Source: Saprospiraceae bacterium | GTDB lineage: Bacteria > Bacteroidota > Bacteroidia > Chitinophagales > Saprospiraceae | NCBI GenBank assembly: GCA_016715405.1 | Contig: JADKAE010000011.1 | Location: forward strand, 124,001-188,000 | Length of the DNA stretch: 64,000 nucleotides | Direction: 5' to 3' | Shown: positions 1 to 9,268 of the stretch, piece by piece | Layout: the number at the start of each line of letters is the position of its first letter | How positions within the stretch are numbered: position 1 is the stretch's first letter | Translations under genes and position numbers: made by a program | The notes under the pieces: model-generated | What the model saw: only the letters and a program-made list of their open reading frames with translations | Databases searched by the model: none | Told to the model about the DNA's origin: nothing

Positions 1-475
1 GCCGCCTACTTTGGTGACCAGGTTTTCCTGGTAGAAGACGTCGTTGACGGCTTCGAGCCCCGTAGGGACTCCTGATGGCGTTGAGGCTATCGGCGTGCAT
101 ATAGGATGCCCGCACGTTAAAAGTGACGACGTCGTAAAAAGGATTGGGCATATCGAGGCGCAGAAAGTCTTCGCCGAAGGTTTCGCGCATCTGCTCGGCG
201 GCTTCGGCTTTGCTTACATAGGTCAGGCTGCCGGGTTTGAAATAGGGCATTCCGCTCAGGTAGCCGGCCAATCTTTCGCGGGCCGCTTCATCTACGCCTT
301 CTTTGAGCTCTACCAGTAAGTTTACGCGTTCTTTGTAGAGTTGCACTACGCGCTGGGCATACAGGATGATCAGCCCGAAAAATCCCACGAGCAGCAAGAC
401 CGAAGCTACGCTGATTACGGCGTACAGGTAATTGGGTTTAGCTCTTTTGTTCGACTTATCGTTGGCGCTGCTCAT
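1..475 (-). CDS. ftsX: Cell division protein FtsX, N-terminal part (runs off window)
   Basis: Read on the minus strand from the ATG at 475. The protein starts MSSANDKSNKRAKPNYLY, has one membrane helix at about residues 18-40 (VISVASVLLLVGFFGLIILY), then an extracytoplasmic part with VELKEGVDEAARERL and YVSKAEAAEQM, typical of the FtsX periplasmic loop. FtsX is the permease-like partner of FtsE and controls peptidoglycan hydrolases at division. The reading frame changes once near 60-75, after which it continues as VNDVFYQENLVTKVGG. The rest of the gene, with the remaining three membrane helices, lies beyond base 1. The frame break is probably a sequencing error. Confidence 0.8.
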   Translation of the reverse strand, partial: MSSANDKSNKRAKPNYLYAVISVASVLLLVGFFGLIILYAQRVVQLYKERVNLLVELKEGVDEAARERLAGYLSGMPYFKPGSLTYVSKAEAAEQMRETFGEDFLRLDMPNPFYDVVTFNVRASYMHADSLNAIRSPYGARSRQRRLLPGKPGHQSRR

Positions 476-517
476 GTGTTGCGTGCAAGTAACGGGGCAA
501 AAGTAAGGTTTTTTTGG

Positions 518-1532
518 TTATCTCACTCCCTCCCACGCCCAGGCGCTGCGCATAATATCGTCGATATCGTATTGGGGAGACCAGCCCAGGCGTTGGGCGG
601 CCAGGTCGTTGTTGGCGTAGATGGCAATCACATCGCCTGGGCGGCGGGGACCGATGCGGTAATTGAGTTTTTGGCCGCTTACGCGCTCGAATGCCTGGAT
701 AGCCTCGAGTACGGTCACCCCCTGGCCGATGCCCAGGTTATAGATTTCACAATTGCTCTGCTGCCGGTTTTCCAGCAGGTATTGGAGCGCTTTGGTATGC
801 GCATTGGCGAGGTCCATGATGTGGATATAATCGCGGACGCAACTGCCGTCGCGGGTAGGGTAGTCGTCGCCGAACACGTCCATGGTGGGGCGTTTGCCGA
901 TGGCCGTTTCGGTGATCACCGGCACCAGGTTGGACGCCGGATTGCTGGACGCCTCGCCGATGCGCGCGCTGGGGTGGGCGCCCGCGGGGTTGAAATAGCG
1001 CAGAATCACGGCATTATAACCGGGGTAAGTGCGGCAATAATCGCGGAATGATGGCTTCGCCCATTTGTTTGGTGCGGGCATAGGGCGATTCGGCTTCTTC
1101 GATAGGGGTATTTTCAGTAACCGGCAGCTCTTTGGCGTTGCCGTACACCGAGCACGACGAAGAAAAGATGAGGTGCGGTACGCCCGACTTTTCCATAGCG
1201 GATATGATACTCAGCAGGCTGTTCAGGTTGTTGTGAAAATAGCGCAGCGGCTGCTGCACCGATTCGCCCACCGATTTCAACGCCGCAAAGTGGATCACGC
1301 CCGCGATATCGGGGTGCTGTTCAAAAATGCGCAAAGTGGCGGCGTAGTCGCACAAGTCGACCCGGTAATTGAGCACGCGTTTGCCGGTGATAGCGAATAC
1401 GCCTTCGAGAATATCCTCGCTGCTGTTCACAAGATTGTCGACAGACACGACTTCAAAGCCGTTGTCGATGAGATCTACGATGGTGTGGCTGCCAATGTAG
1501 CCGCAGCCGCCGGTGACAAGTATAGTTGGCAT
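518..1532 (-). CDS. galE: UDP-glucose 4-epimerase (frameshifted)
   Basis: Interconverts UDP-glucose and UDP-galactose with bound NAD, in the cytoplasm. The N-terminus MPTILVTGGCGYIGSH holds the Rossmann GxxGxxG motif. The catalytic set is visible as SSSCSVYG (Ser about 124-126) and YARTK (Tyr151, Lys155). The C-terminal half has RYFNPAGAH and RDYIHIMDLA. The frame is broken near 1043: reading ATT-CGC needs one C fewer than the two present, and then GEAII-RDYCRTYPG is restored. The rejoined length of about 338 aa is normal for GalE. The gene lies 16 bp downstream of tdk in the same direction. Confidence 0.93.
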
Positions 1533-1548
1533 GAAAGTGATTTAGCGG

Positions 1549-2130
1549 TTATTTATCCAGCTTTTCGCCTAATTCGTAACAATAGCGGCAACGGGCTTCG
1601 TAGCGGTCTTTTTCACCCAAAACGACGGTAGCCGTGCCCCCCGACAAGCGATAGGAATGCGTGGCCAGGTTGCCGCAATGCTGGCAGATGGCGTGCACTT
1701 TGGTGATGTATTCGGCTACCGAGAGCAGATGCGGAATAGGTCCGAAGGGGCGGCCCATAAAATCCATATCCAAGCCGGCCACGATAACCCGCACGCCCTT
1801 GAGGGCTAGAGTCTGGCAGTGTTGGGGCAGTTCTTCGTCAAAAAACTGGGCTTCATCGATGCCTACCACTTCCACCTCGTCGGCCAGCGTGAGCAGGTGG
1901 CTCGAGTGGGCGATGGGAGTGGAGTGGATCGAGTTGGCGTCGTGCGACACCACCTTTGCCTCATCGTAGCGCGTATCGATTTGTGGTTTGAAAATCTCCA
2001 CTTTTTGGTTGGCAATCCTGGCTCTTTTCAGTCGCCGGATGAGCTCTTCGGTTTTTCCTGAGAACATTGATCCGCATATCACTTCGATCCATCCGTTGCG
2101 GTGTCCTTTGTAGTAAGGTTCTAAAAACAT
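1549..2130 (-). CDS. tdk: Thymidine kinase (type II)
   Basis: Phosphorylates thymidine to dTMP in the salvage pathway. The 193 aa sequence has the P-loop GSMFSGKT (residues 20-27), the DEAQFF motif with the catalytic Glu (residues 91-96) and the lasso/zinc domain with cysteine pairs CQHC and CRYC near the C-terminus. Length and motifs match the bacterial TK1-like family. The frame is intact. It is followed by galE on the same strand and faces a divergent gene across a 212-bp gap that holds an inverted repeat. Confidence 0.96.
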   Translation of the reverse strand: MFLEPYYKGHRNGWIEVICGSMFSGKTEELIRRLKRARIANQKVEIFKPQIDTRYDEAKVVSHDANSIHSTPIAHSSHLLTLADEVEVVGIDEAQFFDEELPQHCQTLALKGVRVIVAGLDMDFMGRPFGPIPHLLSVAEYITKVHAICQHCGNLATHSYRLSGGTATVVLGEKDRYEARCRYCYELGEKLDK

Positions 2131-2152
2131 GAATTGCAGCTAATTAGATGAG

Positions 2153-2227
2153 AGTGACTGCTTAGTAGGGTTTAGTGCATGCGCAGTTTAGCTAAACCCT
2201 AACGCTAAACCCTCATAAACAGTTACT
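2153..2227. repeat. Intergenic inverted repeat, GGGTTTAG family, copy 1
   Basis: The outer ends AGTGACTGCTTA and AGTTACT pair as imperfect terminal inverted repeats that continue into AGGGTTTAG and CTAAACCCT. The internal part TTTAGTGCATGCGCAG is also present, in the opposite orientation, in the related element at 20999-21111. The element lies between the divergent tdk and the gene at 2343. No coding capacity. Confidence 0.75.
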
Positions 2228-2294
2228 ACATTTTTAAGTAAAAAAATAACTTTTTCGCATACTATCGCAGCGAAAAGCTAAGTTAGTGCTTCAA

Positions 2295-2320
2295 TTGGAA
2301 TATCCCAACGCTTATATTTG
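2295..2320 (+). promoter_or_regulatory. Candidate Bacteroidota promoter for the gene at 2343
   Basis: TATATTTG at 2313-2320 matches the Bacteroidota -7 consensus TAnnTTTG, and a TTG lies at 2295-2297. The spacing between the boxes is on the short side. The ATG follows 23 bp downstream. Confidence 0.45.
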
Positions 2321-2342
2321 CACAAGGTATAATTGATTTGAC

Positions 2343-3074
2343 ATGAATGTACAGCAAGCTAAAATCCTGTTAGAAAAAATTAACGCGTTGTATAAGAGCA
2401 TCAGCATGGGCAACGACGGCCCTTCGGCCATTGAACGCGACCTGATGCTGAGCTATCTGCGCCAGATGTACGAGGCCTGCCTGCCGGGCAACGCCGAGAC
2501 AGCAGCTCCGAGCCGGGAAGAAGCTCCCGCAGCGAAAGCGCCTGCCCCTAAACCGGAGCCTGCACCGAGGACGTATACGGCGCCCCGCGTGGTGGAAATA
2601 CCCGAATCACTCAGGGAAATATCCACTCCGGAGCCGGCAGCAAAGACGCCGCCGCCCCCGCCACCAGCGCCCAAACCCGAGCCCAGGCCGGAACCCAGGC
2701 CGACACCCGAACCCGTGCAGCCCGCCGCGCATGTGGCGGCTTCCGCAGTCGGCAACGATCGCCACAACCCCAAAATAGAAGCGCTTTTCCGCTTCGGCAC
2801 AGCCAAAGAATTGTCGGAAAAACTGAGCGAACGGCCGGTGCCCGACCTCACCCGCGCGATGGCGATAAATGATAAATTGCTGTATATCAATGATCTGTTT
2901 GGGAAAGATCAGCACGCAATGGATGAAACGCTCAAGCTGCTCAACAAATTCGACAGTATGGATGAAGCCAAAAGCCTCCTTCGGAACCTCGCCGAACAAT
3001 ACGACTGGATCGACGAGGAAAGAGTAGAGAGCGCTCAGTCTTTCATCAAGCTGGTGCGGAGGAGGTACGTGTAA
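2343..3074 (+). CDS. Conserved Bacteroidota protein of unknown function, proline-rich linker
   Basis: A 243 aa cytoplasmic-looking protein without signal peptide. Residues 1-50 form a helical N-terminus (MNVQQAKILLEKINALYKSI). About residues 55-135 are a Pro/Glu/Ala-rich low-complexity linker with PEPRPEPRPTPEP. The C-terminal 100 residues hold a helical domain with LTRAMAINDKLLYINDLFG followed by MDEAKSLLRNLAEQYDW. A similar AIND(K/R)xxFIxxLF segment occurs in many unnamed Bacteroidota proteins (my recollection). I cannot assign a function. The start is supported by the TATATTTG element just upstream. Confidence 0.8.
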   Translation: MNVQQAKILLEKINALYKSISMGNDGPSAIERDLMLSYLRQMYEACLPGNAETAAPSREEAPAAKAPAPKPEPAPRTYTAPRVVEIPESLREISTPEPAAKTPPPPPPAPKPEPRPEPRPTPEPVQPAAHVAASAVGNDRHNPKIEALFRFGTAKELSEKLSERPVPDLTRAMAINDKLLYINDLFGKDQHAMDETLKLLNKFDSMDEAKSLLRNLAEQYDWIDEERVESAQSFIKLVRRRYV

Positions 3075-3128
3075 GCTGCGCAACCCCTGTTATTATTCAC
3101 GCTTTGGAGAGAACTACACAACATACTC

Positions 3129-3856
3129 ATGCGAATAGCATTTATTACTGACCTGCATATCGGGCTGGAAGGTGAAGACACTTATGGCGTAGATGTACGC
3201 GCCAATTTTCTGAACGCGCTTGAAACTGCCCGCGAATTCAACCCCGACCTCATGGTGCTGGGCGGCGATTTATGCTATAGCGAAGGCGACGAACAAGTAT
3301 ATCACTGGGTGAAAGCCCGTATGGATGAACAGGGCATTCCCTACGAGGTTATCGGCGGCAACCACGATATCACCGCTTTATTGGCCGGCGTATTTTACCC
3401 GCATCATACGCTTCACGACAATTGCCTGTTTTTTACCCGTGAGATAGATCATCGCAAACTACTCTTCCTGGATACGGTAGCCGGAGAAATATCCCCCTGC
3501 AGATGTTATGGCTGGAGGAGCAACTGGCTTCCGCCACGGGCGAATTAGTCGTTTTTATGCACCATCCCCCCGTATTGGCGGGGGTGCCATTTATGGATCA
3601 GCGTTATGCGCTTGTCAATTGGCAGGAAGTATGGCGTTTATTTTTGGCATTTCCGTTTCCCATCCATATTTTTACAGGACATTACCACGTCGATAAGGTC
3701 ATTCGCCGGCAGTCGGTGACGGTTTATCTCACGCCTTCGTGCTTTTTTCAAATCGACCCCCATGCCGAGCCTTTTAAAATAGACCATTATCGCATCGGCT
3801 TCCGCGAAATAGAATGGGATGCCGAAGGTATCATGACTACTGTCAGATATTTATGA
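3129..3856 (+). CDS. Calcineurin-like metallophosphoesterase (frameshifted)
   Basis: The N-terminal part (MRIAFITDLHIG) carries the DxH motif, followed by LGGDL (GDx) and GGNHD (GNHD/E). After a frame change near 3494 the second part carries MHHPP and TGHYHVD. Together these are the complete five-motif dimetal site of calcineurin-type phosphoesterases, close to the CpdA/Icc group, so cyclic nucleotide hydrolysis is possible but not shown. The break is a run of five C where six restore SPLQMLWLEEQL. The rejoined length is about 242 aa. The next gene starts 2 bp after the stop, so they are probably co-transcribed. Confidence 0.88.
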
Positions 3857-3857
3857 T

Positions 3858-4333
3858 ATGAACGAACCGCACACAGGGGCTGCTCCCAAAAAAATGCCCG
3901 ACGAACTGGTCTGGCTGGATCATGCCTCCTCCCTGCTCGACAACCGATTCCGCATTCCCGGCACCAATATCCGCTTCGGTCTCGACTTTCTGATTGGACT
4001 AATCCCTTATGCCGGCGATATTTTTCTTTCGGGCTTTCCGCCCTTCTGCTAATTGCCATGGTGCGCCGTGGCGCCAGCGGTATGGTGATGCTCAAAATGA
4101 GCGGCAATATTTTATTGGATACGCTGGTCGGCTCTATTCCTATTCTCGGCGATATCTTTGACCTCAAATTTAAATCCAATGTGCGCAATATGCGCCTTTT
4201 GCAGGAGCACTACCGCTATGGCAAACACGCCGGCAGTGCCTGGGGCCCTATTCTCCTCGTTATATGCATTATCTTCGCTATGTTATTTTTGCTGCTGTTT
4301 GTGTGTTGGAAGGTTGTGCAGTGGGTTGTGTAG
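3858..4333 (+). CDS. DUF4112 domain membrane protein (frameshifted)
   Basis: A small protein of about 158 aa. The first part reads LDHASSLLDNRFRIPGTNIR and FGLDFLIGLIPYAGDI, the signature of DUF4112. The second reads GNILLDTLVGSIPILGDIFD and FKSNVRNMRLLQEHY, then a C-terminal membrane helix (ILLVICIIFAMLFLLLFV). The frame breaks at 4021-4027, where a run of five T should be six (GDIFSFGLSALLLIAM). The function of the family is unknown. It follows the phosphoesterase by 1 bp. Confidence 0.85.
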
Positions 4334-4543
4334 GGTTGTCTGTTCTCTGTTGTCGGTTGTCGGTTGTCGGTTGTCCGTTGTCCGTTGTCCGTTCTCCGTT
4401 GTCCGTTCTCCGTTCTCCGTTCCTTATCTTTACCAGTTATACTTTAACAGAGAACAGAGAACAGAGAACAGAAAACAGAAAACAGAGAACAGAGAACAGA
4501 GAACAGAAAACAGAGAACAGAGAACAAAGAACAAAGAACAAAA
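4334..4543 (+). repeat. Heptamer snap-back repeat, core family, copy A
   Basis: The left arm is an array of 7-mers (GTTGTCG, GTTGTCC, GTTCTCC) and the right arm an array of the complementary 7-mers (AGAGAAC, AGAAAAC). They flank a unique core CCTTATCTTTACCAGTTATA that is not repetitive. The array starts right after the upstream stop codon and ends 9 bp before the next ATG. Related cores are at 6601, 43558 and 49753. Confidence 0.9.
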
Positions 4544-4552
4544 CCTCTTCAT

Positions 4553-6600
4553 ATGATAAACAAAATATCAAAAATTGGCTTGGCAGTAATAGCTTTAGCC
4601 ATCGTAGTATGGGGTGTAAAAGCTCCACCAAAACGCCGGCCGGCGCCTCCAATGCAGGTGCTGCAGCCGTAGTAGATACCTTCAAATGGAATCCGGAAAA
4701 GTTTGGCGACAAAAAAATTATCCGGTATCAGATTCCGGGATTTGACAAGCTGTCGCTGCAGCAAAAGCAGTACGTGTACTACCTGGTACAGGCCGGTCTG
4801 TCGGGAAGGGATATCATTTGGGATCAGAATTACCGCCATAACCTCGCCATCCGGCGCGCACTCGAAAAAGTAGTCGCGAACTACAAAGGTGACCGCAACA
4901 CCAAAGACTGGGCGGCATTTATGCTGTATGCCAAGCAGGTATGGTTTTCCAGCGGCATTCACCACCATTACTCCAACGACAAGTTTATTCCAGGATTTTC
5001 ACGCGACTATTTTTCCGGCCTGCTAAAAGCCACCGGCGCCGACTTGTCGGAAGAAGTCCTGAAGGCCATGTTCGATCCGACCATCGACGCCAAACGAGTA
5101 GACCAGACGCCGGGGGTAGACATCGTAAAAGCCTCAGCGGTGAATTTTTACGACCCCGACATCACGGAAAAAGAAGTCACTGAATTTTACGAAAAAATGC
5201 GGGCTACCGCCGATCCCAAACTGTCATTGGGCCTCAACTCTAAAATCGTGCGCAACCGTTGGGGCGCCCTGGAGGAGAAAGTGTGGAAGATTGACGGCAT
5301 GTACGGTGCGGCCATCAAAGAGATCGTCAAATGGCTGGAAAAAGCCGTCGGCGTAGCCGAAAACAAGGAGCAGGCCGATGCCCTCAAATTGTTAATCCAA
5401 TATTACAAAACGGGCGACCTGAAGACCTGGGATGACTACAATGTAGCCTGGGTACAAGCTATAAAAGGGGATATCGACTATATCAACTCCTTTATCGAAA
5501 CCTACAACGACCCGATGGGCATGAAAGCCAACTACGAAACCATCATCCAGATCAATGATTTCGAGGCTTCCCAGCGCATGAAAGTCGTTTCCGAAAATGC
5601 CCAGTGGTTTGAAGACCGCAGTCCGGTACTGCCCCAGCACAAGAAAAAAGTAGTAAAAGGCATCACCTACAAGGTCGTCATGGTAGCCGGCGAAGCGGGT
5701 GACGCATCGCCCAGCACGCCCATCGGCGTCAACCTGCCCAATGCCAACTGGATCAGGGCCGATTACGGCTCCAAATCGGTGAGCCTGGGCAATATCATCG
5801 AAGCCTACAGCCGCGCCGACGGCCCCGGCCTGCTCAAAGAATTTGCCCACGACGCCGAAGAGATCAGGCTGGCAGAAAAATGGGGCGACGTGTCCGCCAA
5901 AATGCATACGGCCCTGCACGAAGTATTGGGCCATGCCTCCGGCCAACTGGAAGACGGCGTAAATACCGATATGCTCAAGCAATACGCCTCCCCGCTGGAG
6001 GAATCCCGCGCCGACTTGTTTGCGCTGTATTACATGATGGACCCCAAACTCGTTGAGCTTGGCCTGGCGCCTTCCGACGAGATGGGCAAAGCCGCCTACG
6101 ACCAATACCTGCGCAACGGCCTCATGCTGCAATTGCGCCGCATTGAGCCGGGCAAAGACATCCAGCAGGCCCACATGCGCAACCGGCAGATGGTGTCGAA
6201 ATGGGTGTTTGAAAAGGTAAAGCCCTGGGCGCTATGGAGATGGTGACCCGCGACGGCAAAACGTATATCAATATCAAGGACTACGCTAAGCTGCGAACCG
6301 TGTTCGGCGACCTGCTGCGCGAAGTGCAACGCATCAAATCACAGGGCGACTACGAGGCGGGCAAAAACCTGATCGAGGGCTACGGAGTCAAGGTAGATCG
6401 CGCGATCCACGACGAGGTGCTAAGGCGCTCCGAATCGCTGCGCATTCCTCCCTACGGCGGATTTATCAACCCCCCGCCTGGCGCCCGTGAAAAATGCCAA
6501 AGGCGATATTACGGATGTGAAGGTGGAGTACCCCGCTGATTTTGTAGGCCAAATGCTGGAATACGGAAAGAATTATGGCTTTTTGCCGGATTATAATTGA
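4553..6600 (+). CDS. Dipeptidyl-peptidase III-like zinc peptidase (family M49), lipoprotein, frameshifted
   Basis: M49 peptidases release N-terminal dipeptides. The signature HEVLGH (HExxGH) lies at about 5915-5932 and the second zinc motif EESRAD follows at about 6001, both intact. The ATG at 4553 gives MINKISKIGLAVIALAIVVW, and one added G at 4610 turns the frame into GCKSST, a lipobox, so the protein is probably an envelope lipoprotein. Two more breaks occur: near 6227 (a lost G before CCCTGGGCGC) and near 6476 (six C where five fit), after which it ends LEYGKNYGFLPDYN at 6600. The C-terminal region DGKTYINIKDYAKLR and IPPYGGFINP is characteristic of bacterial M49. The rejoined length is about 680 aa. 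Heptamer repeats flank it on both sides. Confidence 0.88.
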
Positions 6601-6696
6601 GGGTTGTCGGTTCTCTGTTCTCTGTTCTCTGTTCTCTGTTAAGTTTAACTGGCAAAGAAAAGGAACGGAGAACAGACAACCGACAACAGACAACGA
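6601..6696 (-). repeat. Heptamer snap-back repeat, core family, copy B
   Basis: GTTCTCT heptamers on one side and GAGAACA/GACAACC heptamers on the other flank the core, which on the minus strand reads CTTTTCTTTGCCAGTTAAAC. The element fills the whole gap between two convergent stop codons (M49 peptidase and ppc), the place of a bidirectional terminator. A transcript from either side would fold into a hairpin. Confidence 0.9.
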
Positions 6697-6697
6697 C

Positions 6698-9249
6698 TTA
6701 CGCCGAATTCCTACTCGCATTAATATTGCCAAACAGCGAGCGGGTAATCAGCTTTTCGTAGACCTCCTTGTTGGAGGGCTCAAGGCTGGTTTTTTGCAGT
6801 GCGTATTGCTGGATAGTGAGTAGGGGGAGTACGATATCTTCGCGGATATCGATAGAAGCTTTGGAGAGTTTTTCTTCCTCCATCAGCTGGGTTTGGCCGG
6901 AAATTTCGAGTATAAGTTGTTTGGAAAGCTCGTATTCGTCGAAGAGAATAGACCAGAAGGCGGAGAATTCGGGAACGTCTTTGATAAAAGCGGTTAAGGG
7001 GAAATAGCATTTCTCCAAAGACATCATACTGTTGAGTACCAAGGTTTTAAAAATGAAGATTGTTGGTAGACCGCGGTGGCTTCCTGTAGGCGGCCGGCTT
7101 CCTTTAATTGCTGGAGCGCGGCGCCGATGCCGAAATAGCCCGGCACATTTTGCTTGAGCTGGCTCCATGCGCCCACAAAAGAAATCGCGCGCAGGTCTTC
7201 AAATTCGAGTTTTGCCTTGTCGCCCCGCTTGCCCGGCCTGCTGCCGATATTGGTTTTGCCGTAGTATTTGAGTGCGCTCATCTTTTCGAGATAGGAGAGG
7301 AATTGGGGGTGGTTTTTTAGTTCCGTATATTTTTCATAACTCAGGTCGGCCAGTTCTTCCATGAGTGCCTTTTGCGCTATGGAAAGGTGGGTTTCTGCCA
7401 GGTCGAGCAAGTGATTGGAAGCGCCGGCCAGCAGGAGTTGCTCGCAGTTGTGCCTAAACTGCGATTGGGTGCCGTACATGCTGGTAATCGTTTGCCCCTG
7501 TATAGTGAGTTGGATCTCCTCGTTGGCTATGTTTTTGCCCTGGGAGGCGTAAAATCGCTGGGTTTTGCCGCCGCCGCGGGCCGGAGGGCCGCCGCGACCG
7601 TCGAAAAAGACCACCGTGATACCGTTGGTTTGCGAGATGCGGGACAGATTTTCTTTTGTTTTAAAAATTTCCCAATTGGCTTTGAGGTAACCGCCGTCTT
7701 TGGTGCCGTCGGAAAAGCCGAGCATGATCGTCTGCCTGTTACCCCGGGCGTGCAGATGTTGTGTATAGGCGGGTAATTGGTAGAGTTGTTCCATAATTTC
7801 GCCCGATTGCGACAAGCCGGCAATGGTTTCAAATAGGGGGACAATGTCTGCGTGAATATCTTCGGCTTTATAGTCGCTCCACCGGAATAACGCGTATACA
7901 TTAAGCACCGAAAATACGTCTTCCGCGTTGCTGATGATGTACCTGTTGCAGCCCTGCTCGCCGTTGGCAAGTTGGATGTCCCTGATCTGCCGGATATTGA
8001 GAATCGTGTCTTTGACGATGGGGTCATCAAAATCATCGGCGTTTACAGAGGCAGTCGACTTGGACAGCAGGGCCATTTTCTGATCAAAACCCAGCGACGC
8101 AAAAGGCCGGTCGCTCAACTGATACCGGTCGGCAATAGCGCCTACCACGTATTCGTGTATGCGGGCGTCTTGGCGGATGTCAATGGTGGCGAAATGGGAT
8201 TTGAAGATGCGGACCCGGGTAATGAGCATTTGCAAGGTATTGGAATAAAGCCCGTGGTACTTTTCGTGCAACAGCCGGTCTACCTCCTCCAGCGGAGTTA
8301 AAATATCCGTGTGGGAAAAGCCTGGTGTGGGGTTAAACATATTTTGGTATAACCTGTCGCTCAGATCCTGCAAGATTTCGCTCACTTGGTGGAACGTAAT
8401 ACGCCTGCGCAGGTTTTTGAGTTCGTTGTAGTAGCATTTAAACAGCGTGGTTTTGAGTTCGCGGGCCACTTCCCAGGTAATGTCGTAGGTCACAAAGGGG
8501 TTGCCGTCGCGGTCGCCGCCGGGCCAAAATCCGAGTCGGAAGAGGTCGTAGTTTGCCAACTGCGAATCTCCCGCGTATTGGGTTTCGATGGCGGCGTACA
8601 TTTCCCCGATAGCTTGGTAGTACACATTTCGGAGGTAATAAATAATACTTTTGGCTTCGTCGAGGGGGCTGGGTTTTTCGCGGTTCACAAAAGGCGTTTG
8701 TCCCAATTGCTGGAGCAACTCATCGATCGCATTTACGTCGTCAACTTGGATAGCGTCTTCCAGATCGTGGATAATGTGCTGTACGGCAGGCGGGTAAAAT
8801 TGGGTAGGGTGGGCGGTAAAAACAATCCGCACAGAAAATTCACGGAGAAAATCGCGCCATTCTTGCATCTTACCAGATGCGACAGCCAGGGTAAACATAT
8901 CCTTGAGTGAATTCGATTCCGACACGGCATTCAGCGCTTCAAACGAGGCATCCTCGATACTATCAAAAAGCACCACCTGCCTTTCTACGTATTGGATCAC
9001 CTTAAAGAGAAAATTGATTTTTTCAGTTTCATCAGAAAGATCGGTAAACCGCTCAAAAAAACCATCCACGATATCGACAGGCTTTTTACCCGCTTCCAGT
9101 CCCTGCCGGCAATATTGGGAAAGAATAGGCAACAGCATGCCTGTGCTGGCTATTTTCTCATAAGGCAATTTGAGAAATAAGCCGTTGTACAAATGATACT
9201 TATTGAGTACCAATTGGGTGAATTTGTGGAGGATGTCTTGTTGATGCAT
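6698..9249 (-). CDS. ppc: Phosphoenolpyruvate carboxylase (frameshifted near C-terminus)
   Basis: Carboxylates PEP to oxaloacetate with bicarbonate, an anaplerotic reaction. VFTAHPTQ (His147) is the first signature and FFDGRGGPPARGGG the second, with GFWPGGDRDGNP also present. The frame breaks near 7047, where a run of five T (minus strand) should be six. Then SSFFKTLVLNSMMSLEK continues to the end FGNINASRNSA. The rejoined length is about 850 aa, normal for the shorter Bacteroidota PEPC. It lies 19 bp downstream of the PKD adhesin gene but is functionally unrelated. Confidence 0.95.
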
Positions 9250-9268
9250 AACGTGGCTGTAGTAATGA

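Noticed and set aside
341..1051. Long open frame on the plus strand across galE
   Set aside because: It is the complement of a clear galE reading frame and has no family features.
4334..4543. CRISPR-like array
   Set aside because: The units are 7 bp, contiguous, without spacers, and invert around a core; no cas genes are present.
4264..4552. Upstream extension of the M49 peptidase frame through the heptamer repeat
   Set aside because: It would translate the repeat (NREQRTENR-like); the lipoprotein signal at 4553 is the better start.
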